NCBI GenBank assembly: GCA_023228995.1
Contig: JALOAD010000046.1
Coordinates: 142-26,285, forward strand
Direction of reading: 5' to 3'
Source: JALOAD01 sp023228995 [NCBI: Candidatus Muiribacterium halophilum]
GTDB taxonomy: Bacteria > Muiribacteriota > Muiribacteriia > Muiribacteriales
DNA length: 26,144 nucleotides
Below the pieces are notes generated by a model, which was not told the DNA's origin, did no database searches, and was given only the letters and a program-made list of their open reading frames with translations. Below are positions 16,640-25,384 of the stretch, piece by piece; the stretch's first letter is position 1; each line of letters starts with the position of its first letter. The position numbers were made by a program, and so were the translations under genes.

Positions 16640-19246
16640 TTATAATCTCCTTATCTTATTTTTAAGTTTATTCAGCCTATTAAGAGCATTTAAAGGAGTT
16701 AAACTGTTAATATCTATGTTTTTTATATCATCTATTACTGATATCATTTCACCATATTTAAAATATTTTTCTGTCGCTGTATTACCAAAAAGATCAAGCT
16801 GATTATTGTCAGCTTTTTTTGTTTCAATAAATTTCATAGTTACAAACTCTTTATTTTTTTTTGAATTATTGTTTTCAGATATATCATCTTCAAAATGGCT
16901 TAAAAGATCTTCTGCTCTTTTAATTACTGAATGTGGAACACCAGCAAGTTTTGCAACATGAATACCATAACTTCTATCAGCTCTACCACTTATTATTTTA
17001 TGAAGAAATACAAGTTCATTACCTTCTTCAATTATTGCAACATTGAAATTTTTAACACCTTTAATATTTTCCTCAATTTCTGTAAGTTCATGATAATGAG
17101 TTGCAAACATAGAAAAAGCACCAGTAGTTGCAAGATATTCTGATATAGCCCAAGCAATTGAAAGACCATCATAAGTTGAAGTTCCACGACCTATTTCATC
17201 AAGTATTACAAGACTTTTATTATCAGCTCCTTTTAATATATCAGCTGTTTCCATCATCTCAACCATAAAAGTAGATTGTCCCATTGTAAGATTGTCAGAT
17301 GCACCAATTCTTGTAAATATTTTATTCATAACACCAATACAAGCATAGGAAGCAGGAACAAAACAACCAGTTTGGGCCATTATCACTATAATAGCAATTT
17401 GTCTTATATATGTACTTTTACCAGCCATGTTTGGACCTGTTATTATATGAAAAAAACCATGTTCCCGATTAAGAAGACAATCATTAGGTATAAAATCATC
17501 TTTAAGTACTTTTTCTACTACAGGATGTCTTCCATCTCTAATATCAATAATTTCTTTATCTGACATTTCTGGTCTAACATAATTGTTTCTATAAGCACAT
17601 TCAGCCATTGAAAAAAAACAGTCTAAAACCGCAATATTTTCAGCAATCTGCTTTAATTCTTCAAATTTTTCAAGAACTTTAACTTTAATATCAGAAAAAA
17701 GTTTTTCTTCTAAATTCTGTATTTTTTCTTTTGCACCAAGTATAAAAGCTTCTTTATCTTTAAGTTCAGAGGTAAAATATCTTTCAGCATTTGTCATTGT
17801 ACTTTTTCTAATATATTCATCAGGAACTTTATCAATATTGCTTTTAGATATTTCTATAAAATAACCTGAAACTTTATTATAAGAAACTTTAAGATTTTTT
17901 ATACCAGTTTTATTTCTTTCTTGTTGTTCAAGAGCTGCAAGCCATTGTTTACTATTTTTTGAAATTTGCCTTAATTCATCAAGTTCCTGACAAAATCCTT
18001 TTTTTATAAATCCACCATCACTAACTTTTGCAGAAGGTTCATCTACAATAGAATTTTCTATAAAAATAGAAATATCATCTGAAACTGGAATTTTCTTAAT
18101 AAATTCACATAATAAATCAGAAAAAATATTACTTTTTTTAAGTTTTGCTACTGAATTCAATGAATCTTTGAGCGAATTTAAATCTCTTGGAGAAGCTGAA
18201 GTCAATGTAAGACGATTTATAATTCTTTCTATATCTTTTATATTATTAAGTTTTTCTTCAAGTTCTCTTCTCATAGCAGAGTAAACAAATATATCATTAA
18301 CAAAATCATGTCTTTTTTTAATTTCTTCAATATCTTTAAGAGGATTTAAAATCCAATTTCTAAATTTTCTTGCTCCCATTGCTGTTTTAGTATAATTCAA
18401 AACATTAAACAATGTAGATTTTGCATTATCTGAATTTAAAGGCATTGTAATCTCAAGATTTCTTTGAGCAGAAATATCCATATAAACATATTTATCTATT
18501 GAATAATTAACAATATCCTTAATATTAGAAATAAAAGATTTTTGTGTTTCTTCAAGATAATTTAAAAGAATTAGACAGTTGTTTTTTTCATATTTATTTT
18601 TTATTTTCTTTAAAAGATTATTGTAATTATTTTCTTGTTCTAAATTATCTATATTTATGTTTGTAGAATAAAAGTTATTCCGTATGGCATTGCCCGATAC
18701 AGAGTTTACATTTTGAATATTATATAAAATTTCAGCTGGATTTATTTTAAAAAGTTCACTCATAAAATCATCTTGACTAGTTCTTGTGCTATAAAATTCC
18801 CCAGTGCTAAGATCACAGTAACTTATATAAATAAAATCAGCCTGATAGACTGAGCAAAGATAATTACTTGAAAACATTTCAAGTACATCTTCTTCAATAA
18901 GTGTACCTGGAGTTATTGTCCTAACAACTTCTCTTTTAACAATATCTTTTGAATTTGGTAATGAAACTTGTTCACAAACTGAAATTTTAAACCCTTTTTT
19001 TATTAGACGATTTATATATATAGCAGCAGCATGATAAGGAACACCTGCCATTGGTATAGGATTATCTGATTTTTTGTTTCTGCATGTAAGAGTAATATCA
19101 AGTTCTTTAGATACAGTTATTGCATCTTCAAAAAACATTTCATAAAAATCACCTAATCTAAAAAATAAAATAGAATCTTTATGCTGATTTTTTATATCAA
19201 CATACTGTTGCATAACAGGAGTTAAATTTTCATAATCAAAACTCAT
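16640..19246 (-). CDS. mutS: DNA mismatch recognition ATPase MutS
   Basis: The mismatch sensor of post-replication repair, 868 aa. The N-terminal mismatch-binding motif GDFYEMF (Phe34, Glu36) marks this as MutS1, not the MutS2 type. The connector, core and clamp domains follow, then the ABC ATPase: Walker A GPNMAGKS (from 604), the MGQSTFMVEM signature, Walker B VILDEIGRGTST and the ATHYHEL His switch. Near the C-terminus QLDLF (816-820) matches the beta-clamp binding consensus, which would target it to the replication clamp. The ATG overlaps the amidase stop (ATGA). No mutL is in the window. Placement near miaB is a common bacterial arrangement. Confidence 0.97.
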   Translation of the reverse strand: MSFDYENLTPVMQQYVDIKNQHKDSILFFRLGDFYEMFFEDAITVSKELDITLTCRNKKSDNPIPMAGVPYHAAAIYINRLIKKGFKISVCEQVSLPNSKDIVKREVVRTITPGTLIEEDVLEMFSSNYLCSVYQADFIYISYCDLSTGEFYSTRTSQDDFMSELFKINPAEILYNIQNVNSVSGNAIRNNFYSTNINIDNLEQENNYNNLLKKIKNKYEKNNCLILLNYLEETQKSFISNIKDIVNYSIDKYVYMDISAQRNLEITMPLNSDNAKSTLFNVLNYTKTAMGARKFRNWILNPLKDIEEIKKRHDFVNDIFVYSAMRRELEEKLNNIKDIERIINRLTLTSASPRDLNSLKDSLNSVAKLKKSNIFSDLLCEFIKKIPVSDDISIFIENSIVDEPSAKVSDGGFIKKGFCQELDELRQISKNSKQWLAALEQQERNKTGIKNLKVSYNKVSGYFIEISKSNIDKVPDEYIRKSTMTNAERYFTSELKDKEAFILGAKEKIQNLEEKLFSDIKVKVLEKFEELKQIAENIAVLDCFFSMAECAYRNNYVRPEMSDKEIIDIRDGRHPVVEKVLKDDFIPNDCLLNREHGFFHIITGPNMAGKSTYIRQIAIIVIMAQTGCFVPASYACIGVMNKIFTRIGASDNLTMGQSTFMVEMMETADILKGADNKSLVILDEIGRGTSTYDGLSIAWAISEYLATTGAFSMFATHYHELTEIEENIKGVKNFNVAIIEEGNELVFLHKIISGRADRSYGIHVAKLAGVPHSVIKRAEDLLSHFEDDISENNNSKKNKEFVTMKFIETKKADNNQLDLFGNTATEKYFKYGEMISVIDDIKNIDINSLTPLNALNRLNKLKNKIRRL

Positions 19247-20475
19247 TTAACACTCTCTTTAAAATAATCACCATATTTTTCTAAATCAATTCTTTTGCCG
19301 TATGGCATTATTTTTTCACTTTCTTCTTCAATTTTATGAATACCAGTATTTACGCAAAAAATTCCATAAGCAATATATTTTGCAATATTTTCTTTATTTT
19401 CAAGCAAAATTTTTCTATCATGTGTACTATAAATATTACCAAGTTCAAGAGCTGCTGTAATAGAATTATTAAAAATACATACTGAAAAATCTGAAGCTCT
19501 TTCCTCGAGTATATTATAATCTATATTTTGTTCAACATTTAAAAAATAACTTACATATCTTAATATTTCATTTGAAAAATAAAGATTATCTCCTCCTAAT
19601 CCCTCATATCCACCAGACCTTCTCATCTTTTCATTTATTGATTCTTCTCTATCTTTAAATAATTTTTCTTCATCGTATTTCCATGTAAGCATTTCATTTC
19701 TTCTACCAATAAATCTACCATCATTTTTTAATCCAGTAAAATACGTATTGGCATCATTTATCATAAAACCTTCAACTGCATAGCTTCTTGACCTAACATT
19801 CCATTTGGAATAGAATTCATTTTCAATTAAAATATCACGATTTTCTTTATTTTTTATAATATAATCAAAAGTTTCAATTGATGGAGCAAAAAACGAAAGC
19901 ATTCCTCTATAATCTTCAGACTCAACAAAATTAAGATGTAAAGATAATGTAAAATGAGGTTTTATAGAATTTATCCTCGATAATTTTCCTTTAAATATCT
20001 TATCTTTATGAGGTGAATCAAAAGTCCTGTAAAATCTATTCACATTTTTTTCAGTTAAATTTAAAACTTCAGCACTATTATCTCTTGATAAAAAAACTTT
20101 AAAATTTTTTTTCTTTTCAGAATTTAAAAAAATATTATGTTTTTTTAAAAAATCTCGCATTTCTTCATATCCTGTAATTGTATTCAAATCTTCAACATAT
20201 TTTTTTATAAGTATTGCTAGCTCATAAACATATTCATGCTCTTTTATATTTTCAAATATTCCACCATAATTATAATAATTAAGAAAAGTTTTTTTAGGTT
20301 CATACCAATTATCACCACCATCTTTATTTCCATATTCTGGTAAACCACCATGTCCAGGATCAATACAAATTATTATTTCATCATGAACAGAAATATTTGT
20401 TAATTTTGAAAAAAAGAATATTATTATAGAAAAAACAAATAAAGCAATTAATAGTTTTATGAACTTTTTAAACAT
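19243..20475 (-). CDS. divergent N-acetylmuramoyl-L-alanine amidase (Amidase_3)
   Basis: Likely a zinc amidase that cuts the bond between muramic acid and the stem peptide of peptidoglycan. An N-terminal membrane helix (about 7-23) acts as anchor or uncleaved signal, placing the enzyme in the periplasm. Candidate zinc ligands and catalytic residues of the AmiC-type fold are in place: His42 (IDPGHGG), Glu79 (IKEHEYVYELA), His180 (LSLHLN) and Glu344 (ALELGN). The spacing is unusual: about 100 residues between Glu79 and His180 and about 160 between His180 and Glu344, far longer than in compact amidases, so large insertions decorate the core. No LysM, SPOR or AMIN domain is seen. The start overlaps the miaB end by 8 nt and the end overlaps mutS by 4 nt. 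Confidence 0.8.
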   Translation of the reverse strand: MFKKFIKLLIALFVFSIIIFFFSKLTNISVHDEIIICIDPGHGGLPEYGNKDGGDNWYEPKKTFLNYYNYGGIFENIKEHEYVYELAILIKKYVEDLNTITGYEEMRDFLKKHNIFLNSEKKKNFKVFLSRDNSAEVLNLTEKNVNRFYRTFDSPHKDKIFKGKLSRINSIKPHFTLSLHLNFVESEDYRGMLSFFAPSIETFDYIIKNKENRDILIENEFYSKWNVRSRSYAVEGFMINDANTYFTGLKNDGRFIGRRNEMLTWKYDEEKLFKDREESINEKMRRSGGYEGLGGDNLYFSNEILRYVSYFLNVEQNIDYNILEERASDFSVCIFNNSITAALELGNIYSTHDRKILLENKENIAKYIAYGIFCVNTGIHKIEEESEKIMPYGKRIDLEKYGDYFKESVK

Positions 20476-21775
20476 TTATCTTTTCCCCAATAAGCGTCCA
20501 ATGAAGACCTTCTGTTATTTTAACATCTACAAAATTTCCAATAAGAGAATCATCACCTTTAAAAACAACAATTTTATTTGAAGTAGTTCTCCCCTGTAAT
20601 CTAGTTTTATTTTTATCCCATCCTTCAACAAGAATATTATAAACTTTTCCTTCAAGTTTTTTGTTTATTTCAATAGATATATCATTTTGAATATCAATAA
20701 GTCTTTTTATTCTTTCTTTTTTTATTTCCTCAGGTATCTGTTCCTCAAACTCTGCTGCTTTCGTACCTGTTCTAATTGAGTAAATAAATGTATGAGCACT
20801 ATCAAATCTTAAATCCTGAACAAGTTTTATAGTTTGATTAAAATCCTCTTCTGTTTCACCTGGAAATCCGACAATTATATCTGTTGTCAACGCAGCATTA
20901 GGCAATTCTTGTCTTACAAATTCTATTTTTTTTCTATACTCATTAACAGTATATTTTCTATTCATCTTTTTTAAAATATTATCTGAACCTGCTTGAAATG
21001 GTAAATGAATATGATCACATAAATTCTTACCGTTTTTAATAGCATTTACAATTGTTTCATTAAAATCTTTAGGATGAGATGTCATAAATCTTATTCTTGG
21101 TATAAGATTTTGTTTATCTAGTCTTATCATTAATTCAGCAAAATCTATATTTTCATCAAGACCTTTACCATAAGAATTAACATTTTGACCTAACAAAGTT
21201 ACATCTTTAACTCCACATTCGGCAAGATATTTAAATTCATCCTCGATTATATTATATTTTTTACTTATCTCATGACCTCTTACATATGGAACAATACAAT
21301 ATGAACAATAATTATCACAACCTTTCATTATTGAAAGCCAGCTCTGATAAGGATGTTCTATTAAACCTTTTTCACTTTCACCAATAAATTCTCTTTCTTT
21401 AAAATCTCCAATGAATTTTATACCTTTTCTTGCTTCATTTATTATTTCAGGTATTTTGGATATTTCTTGAGGTCCAATAGCAAAATCCACATGAGGAACT
21501 TTTTTAAATAAAGATTTTTTATCTTTTTGAACAAGACAACCTGCCATTCCAATAATAAGATAAGGATTCAAATATTTAAATTTTTTCAAAAAATTAACTC
21601 TTCCATATATTCTCTTCTCAGCACTTTCTCTCACACAACAAGTATTGATAATTATAAGAGAAGCATTTTCTATCTTATCAGTAAAATCATAACCACATTC
21701 TTTAACATATTTTTTAATAATCTCACTATCGTGTACATTCATCTGACAACCATAAGTCATTATAATCGCTTTCAT
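20468..21775 (-). CDS. miaB: tRNA-2-methylthio-N6-dimethylallyladenosine synthase MiaB
   Basis: A radical SAM methylthiotransferase that turns i6A37 into ms2i6A37 in tRNAs reading UNN codons. From the ATG at 21775 it is 435 aa. The N-terminal domain has the three cluster cysteines (C10 in TYGCQMN, C46 in NTCCVRE, C80 in GMAGC), then the radical SAM motif CDNYCSYC (C153, C157, C160) with VPYVRGHE, and a C-terminal TRAM domain (about 370-432). NTCCVRE, YVRGHE and the TRAM domain fit MiaB better than MtaB or RimO. Three ATGs lie in a row (21781, 21778, 21775). The third is 6 nt from GGAGG and is the likely start; the first would leave no spacing. It follows the exported TPR gene by 2 nt. Confidence 0.93.
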   Translation of the reverse strand: MKAIIMTYGCQMNVHDSEIIKKYVKECGYDFTDKIENASLIIINTCCVRESAEKRIYGRVNFLKKFKYLNPYLIIGMAGCLVQKDKKSLFKKVPHVDFAIGPQEISKIPEIINEARKGIKFIGDFKEREFIGESEKGLIEHPYQSWLSIMKGCDNYCSYCIVPYVRGHEISKKYNIIEDEFKYLAECGVKDVTLLGQNVNSYGKGLDENIDFAELMIRLDKQNLIPRIRFMTSHPKDFNETIVNAIKNGKNLCDHIHLPFQAGSDNILKKMNRKYTVNEYRKKIEFVRQELPNAALTTDIIVGFPGETEEDFNQTIKLVQDLRFDSAHTFIYSIRTGTKAAEFEEQIPEEIKKERIKRLIDIQNDISIEINKKLEGKVYNILVEGWDKNKTRLQGRTTSNKIVVFKGDDSLIGNFVDVKITEGLHWTLIGEKINV

Positions 21776-21777
21776 CA

Positions 21778-23475
21778 TCATCCTCCGGCTTTCTGCTGAT
21801 AATAGTATTCAACATACTGAGTTACCATATCATTGTCAGGAGCAAGTTCTTTAGCTCTCTCTAATATTTGAATAGCACTATCTATCATTCTTGACTCTGA
21901 ACTTATCTCCCATTTTTTAAAGTAAGCAATTGAAAGACTTATATAAGCATCAATAAATTTTTCATCTCTTGAGAGAACATTGTTAAAATTAGTTATAGCT
22001 TCATCAAATCTATTTGTCTTAGTATATAAATTACCAAGCACAATATAAGCTTCAATAAAATCAGCATCAATATTCAATACTTGTTTCATTTTAGCTTCAG
22101 ATTTTTCATATTCAGACTGTTCTGAATAAATATTTCCCATTTTATATAAAACAGTTTTATTATCAGGTTCTAATACCAATGCTTGCTCATAATTTTTAAG
22201 AGCTTCATAATAATTTCTTTCAAGAAAGTAAATTTCACCATAAGTAAAATATATTTCTGCATTGTCTTTTATCTTTTCAACAGCCATGTCAAGATATTTT
22301 CTTGCATCAGAAAATTCTCCTCTTTTAAAATGATTAAATCCAAGAAGCATGTAGATTTCTTCCTTTTTTTCGGTTTTTATCAAAGCTTTTCTCGCTTGTT
22401 CTATACTTTTAGCATAATTTTGATTTCTATAAAAATTATTTGCCTTCATCCATAATGCTTCAAAAGAATCTGGGTCTAAAACTATCTTAGAACGATCTCT
22501 AAATTTTTCAACAAGAAATTTTATATTTTCTTTATGCATTTTAGGAGCATATTCATAAGCTTTGGAATAATAAGAAAAAGCCTGATCTATATCAAGAAAT
22601 TCACCATATAAATAGCCAGAAAAATAATTAAAAAACCAGTCTTTTTCAAAAAATGGATATAATATTTTTAAAAGATTATCAATAATAAATTTTCTATTAT
22701 AAAAAAATATTGAAAGTTCAGACGGCATATCAAGATATTCAAGTCTATCGACTTTTTGCTTTTCAAATTCTTTTGCAAATTCTATGTCAAGAAGATTTTT
22801 TTCATCAATTATCCTTATAAAAGCCCCAATATCAGTATTATCAAATTTATCATCAAACAATCTTACTAAAGTAGTGATATAATCCTTTTTTTTAAGATAA
22901 CAAGCAGTATATGACATATAAAGAATATATTCTGGATTCTGACTTATATAAAAAGATTTTTTAAAATAAGTAAGTGCAAGTTCAGGATTATCAAACATCT
23001 CAATTTTACCAAGAAAAAAATAAGCCTGAGAAAAATTAGAATTAAGTTTTAAAGATTTTTCAGCATACTCAATAGCTTTTGATATATTATCAGCATTAAC
23101 ATAATATTGAGCAAGATCAAGCAATTTTTTTTCATCAGTTCTAATTACATATACAGGATAACCAAAAGTATGAACTCTATCTTCAATAGGTTTAATATTA
23201 AGTAATCTCTTTTTTATAATATATTTATAATCGATTTTAAAAGCATCTTTTTGTTTTTCAAGAATAATATCTTTGAAATCTCTTAAATCAGTATTTGATG
23301 GCATTTTTTCAATAGCTTTATCAATACTTTCTATTGCTTTATCAAATTTTTTATTTTCTAAAAGCCACTTAGCATTATAATACCAGTTTTCTACTTTAAA
23401 AGGCATATTTTCTAAAGAAATAACCGTAAACGAAATTAAAATAAAAAGAACTATAAATATATAATTTTTTGACAT
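21778..23475 (-). CDS. exported TPR-repeat protein
   Basis: A 565-residue protein with an N-terminal hydrophobic signal (about residues 5-20, MSKNYIFIVLFILISFTVIS) and then tetratricopeptide repeats almost throughout. One block lies near residues 28-165 and a stronger one near 330-545 (for example YFTYGEIYFLERNYYEALKN and VLGNLYTKTNRFDEAITNFN, with NxDxxEAY caps). It should act in the periplasm or at the membrane as a protein-interaction scaffold; the partner is unknown. There is no Shine-Dalgarno box before the ATG and no other suitable start, while a promoter fits just upstream, so the message may be nearly leaderless. miaB follows directly. Confidence 0.75.
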   Translation of the reverse strand: MSKNYIFIVLFILISFTVISLENMPFKVENWYYNAKWLLENKKFDKAIESIDKAIEKMPSNTDLRDFKDIILEKQKDAFKIDYKYIIKKRLLNIKPIEDRVHTFGYPVYVIRTDEKKLLDLAQYYVNADNISKAIEYAEKSLKLNSNFSQAYFFLGKIEMFDNPELALTYFKKSFYISQNPEYILYMSYTACYLKKKDYITTLVRLFDDKFDNTDIGAFIRIIDEKNLLDIEFAKEFEKQKVDRLEYLDMPSELSIFFYNRKFIIDNLLKILYPFFEKDWFFNYFSGYLYGEFLDIDQAFSYYSKAYEYAPKMHKENIKFLVEKFRDRSKIVLDPDSFEALWMKANNFYRNQNYAKSIEQARKALIKTEKKEEIYMLLGFNHFKRGEFSDARKYLDMAVEKIKDNAEIYFTYGEIYFLERNYYEALKNYEQALVLEPDNKTVLYKMGNIYSEQSEYEKSEAKMKQVLNIDADFIEAYIVLGNLYTKTNRFDEAITNFNNVLSRDEKFIDAYISLSIAYFKKWEISSESRMIDSAIQILERAKELAPDNDMVTQYVEYYYQQKAGG

Positions 23476-23481
23476 GTGGTA

Positions 23482-23510
23482 ATTTTACAGAATTTATTAC
23501 AAAATTTCAA
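23482..23510 (-). promoter_or_regulatory. sigma-70-type promoter for the exported TPR/miaB/mutS run
   Basis: Minus-strand TTGAAA (23505-23510) and TAAAAT (23482-23487) are separated by exactly 17 nt in the 48-nt gap after the sigma-factor gene. Only 6 nt separate the -10 box from the ATG at 23475, so transcription would start at or within a base or two of the start codon. The lack of a ribosome site before that ATG agrees with this. Confidence 0.55.
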
Positions 23511-23523
23511 TTTAACAAGCTAA

Positions 23524-24408
23524 TTAATCTTTAAGATAATCCTGAAATTTCAACCTATTTTTATAATTTTTGAGTTTAACAAGAGCTTTTACCTCTACCT
23601 GTCTAACTCTTTCTCTAGTAACACCAATCACTTTCCCGATTTGTTCAAGTGTTTTAGGCTCATCATCTTCAAGTCCAAATCGAAGTATTATAACTTCACT
23701 TTCCTGTTCTGTAAGTTCTGATAAAACTTTTCTAATTTCTTCTTTTAGAATTTTATCAAAAACCTGATCATCTGGTTTTTCAAATTTTTGATCTTCAATA
23801 AAATCTCCAAAAACACTATCATCTTCGGTTTTTACAGGAATATCAAGAGATAATGGTTCATGCATAAAACACAATATATCTTTTAATTTATCAGGAGATA
23901 TTTGCATATCTTCAGCAATCTGTTCTACAGTATAATCCTGCTCATTTTCATCATATTTTCTGACAGTCTTTTTATAATTAGTTATAATATCTAAAATATG
24001 AATTGGAAGCCTTATAGTTTTTGATTGATCAGATATAGCCCTTATAATAGATTGCTTTATCCACCAAGTAGCATAAGTTGAAAATCTAAATCCAAGTTTA
24101 TAATCAAACTTTTCAATAGATCTTATAAGACCAATATTACCTTCCTGAATTAAATCTAAGAATAAAAGACCTCTATTAGAATATTTTTTGGCAATTGAAA
24201 CAACAAGTCTAAGATTTGCCTTGATGAGAATTTTTCTTGCTTTGCTATCGCCATCTTTGATTTTTTTGGCAAGTTCGACCTCTTCTTCAGAAGAAAGAAG
24301 ACCAGTTTCATTTAATCTTCTTAAATATTGATTAATTATATCCTGAGAAAATGAATCAGGAATAAGTTCATCTTTAATATTTTTAATTTTATCCTTATTA
24401 TCTACCAT
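23524..24408 (-). CDS. sigma-70 family RNA polymerase sigma factor (RpoD/RpoS type, no region 1.1)
   Basis: Directs RNA polymerase to promoters. It is 294 aa, with region 1.2 (about 22-55), the region 2 core including [20 protein letters not shown] and the -10-reading [17 protein letters not shown], region 3 (about 140-215) and region 4 with [36 protein letters not shown] resembles primary sigma factors, but the acidic region 1.1 and the large non-conserved insert of typical RpoD are absent, as in group 2 (RpoS/SigB-like) proteins and some short primary sigmas. Which it is cannot be settled here. CGGAG lies 10 nt before the ATG. It lies 43 nt after accA, so it may be read through from accDA. 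Confidence 0.9.
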   Translation of the reverse strand: MVDNKDKIKNIKDELIPDSFSQDIINQYLRRLNETGLLSSEEEVELAKKIKDGDSKARKILIKANLRLVVSIAKKYSNRGLLFLDLIQEGNIGLIRSIEKFDYKLGFRFSTYATWWIKQSIIRAISDQSKTIRLPIHILDIITNYKKTVRKYDENEQDYTVEQIAEDMQISPDKLKDILCFMHEPLSLDIPVKTEDDSVFGDFIEDQKFEKPDDQVFDKILKEEIRKVLSELTEQESEVIILRFGLEDDEPKTLEQIGKVIGVTRERVRQVEVKALVKLKNYKNRLKFQDYLKD

Positions 24409-24451
24409 ATTTTATATACTCCGAATCTATTATTATTATCGGATAAAAAAT

Positions 24452-25384
24452 CTATTCGTTGAAGATTCCTATATTTCTATATCTGTTTATTCTTGTTTTC
24501 CTAATTTCTTTAACAGTTTTTAAACTTTTTAAATTTGAAACAATGTGATTTCTTAACTCATTATATACTATTTTTGGGTTTTCGTGTATACCACCTTGAG
24601 GTTCTTTAATTATTTCGTCTATTATTCCCATTTTTTTAAGATCATAAGAAGTAAGTTTTAAATTTTCAGCAGCATTTTTTGCGTATTTTGCATCTCTCCA
24701 TAAAATAGAAGCACAACCTTCTGGAGATATAACAGAATAAATTGAATTTTCAAGCATCAATACAATATCTGCAACTCCTATAGCCAAAGCTCCTCCACTT
24801 CCACCTTCACCAATAATACACGCAATAACAGGAACATTTAATTTAAATAAAAGTTTTATATTTTCAGCAATAGCTATAGATTGACCTCTTTCTTCAGCTT
24901 CAATGCCAGGATAAGCTCCTGGAGTATCAATAAAAGTAATTACCGGAACACCAAACTTTTCAGCTAATTTAAAAATACGAGCAGATTTTCTATAACCTTC
25001 AGGATGTGCCATACCAAAATTTCTAACAACTTTTTCATTTAAATCTCTGCCTTTTTCAAGACCTGAAATACAAACTGAAATGCCACCAATTTTACCAAAA
25101 CCACATATCATAGCTTTATCATCACTAAAATATCTATCTCCTGAAAATTCAATAAAATCATCTACAATATTTTTTATATAATCTATACAATGAGGTCTTT
25201 GAGCATGTCTTGCGAGCATAACTCTGTCCCAACACTGAAGATTTTCAAAAAAAGAATTTCTTTTTTCATTTAATACATCAAGAGCATCTTTAAGAGATAA
25301 TTTTTCTCTTTTTTCAAGCTCTTTAAGCTTCAATATCTCTTCTTCTATTTCTTTAAGTTTTATTAATCTGTCTTCTGATTCCAT
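24452..25384 (-). CDS. accA: acetyl-CoA carboxylase carboxyltransferase subunit alpha, AccA
   Basis: With AccD it moves the carboxyl group from carboxybiotin on the carrier protein to acetyl-CoA, making malonyl-CoA for fatty-acid synthesis. The 310 residues cover the full family: an N-terminal helical segment, ARHAQRPHCIDYI, then the crotonase-like core with FGMAHPEGYRKSARIFKLAEKF, TFIDTPGAYPGIEAEERGQS, IGEGGSGGALAI and SVISPEGCASILW. The start lies 22 nt inside the end of accD. No close Shine-Dalgarno box is seen (GGAG is about 17 nt away), so translation is probably coupled to accD, which would suit the equal amounts the two subunits need. Confidence 0.96.
   Translation of the reverse strand: MESEDRLIKLKEIEEEILKLKELEKREKLSLKDALDVLNEKRNSFFENLQCWDRVMLARHAQRPHCIDYIKNIVDDFIEFSGDRYFSDDKAMICGFGKIGGISVCISGLEKGRDLNEKVVRNFGMAHPEGYRKSARIFKLAEKFGVPVITFIDTPGAYPGIEAEERGQSIAIAENIKLLFKLNVPVIACIIGEGGSGGALAIGVADIVLMLENSIYSVISPEGCASILWRDAKYAKNAAENLKLTSYDLKKMGIIDEIIKEPQGGIHENPKIVYNELRNHIVSNLKSLKTVKEIRKTRINRYRNIGIFNE

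Noticed and set aside
21776-21781. miaB starting at the first of three ATGs
   Set aside because: GGAGG would then lie almost against the start codon; the third ATG has a normal 6-nt spacing.
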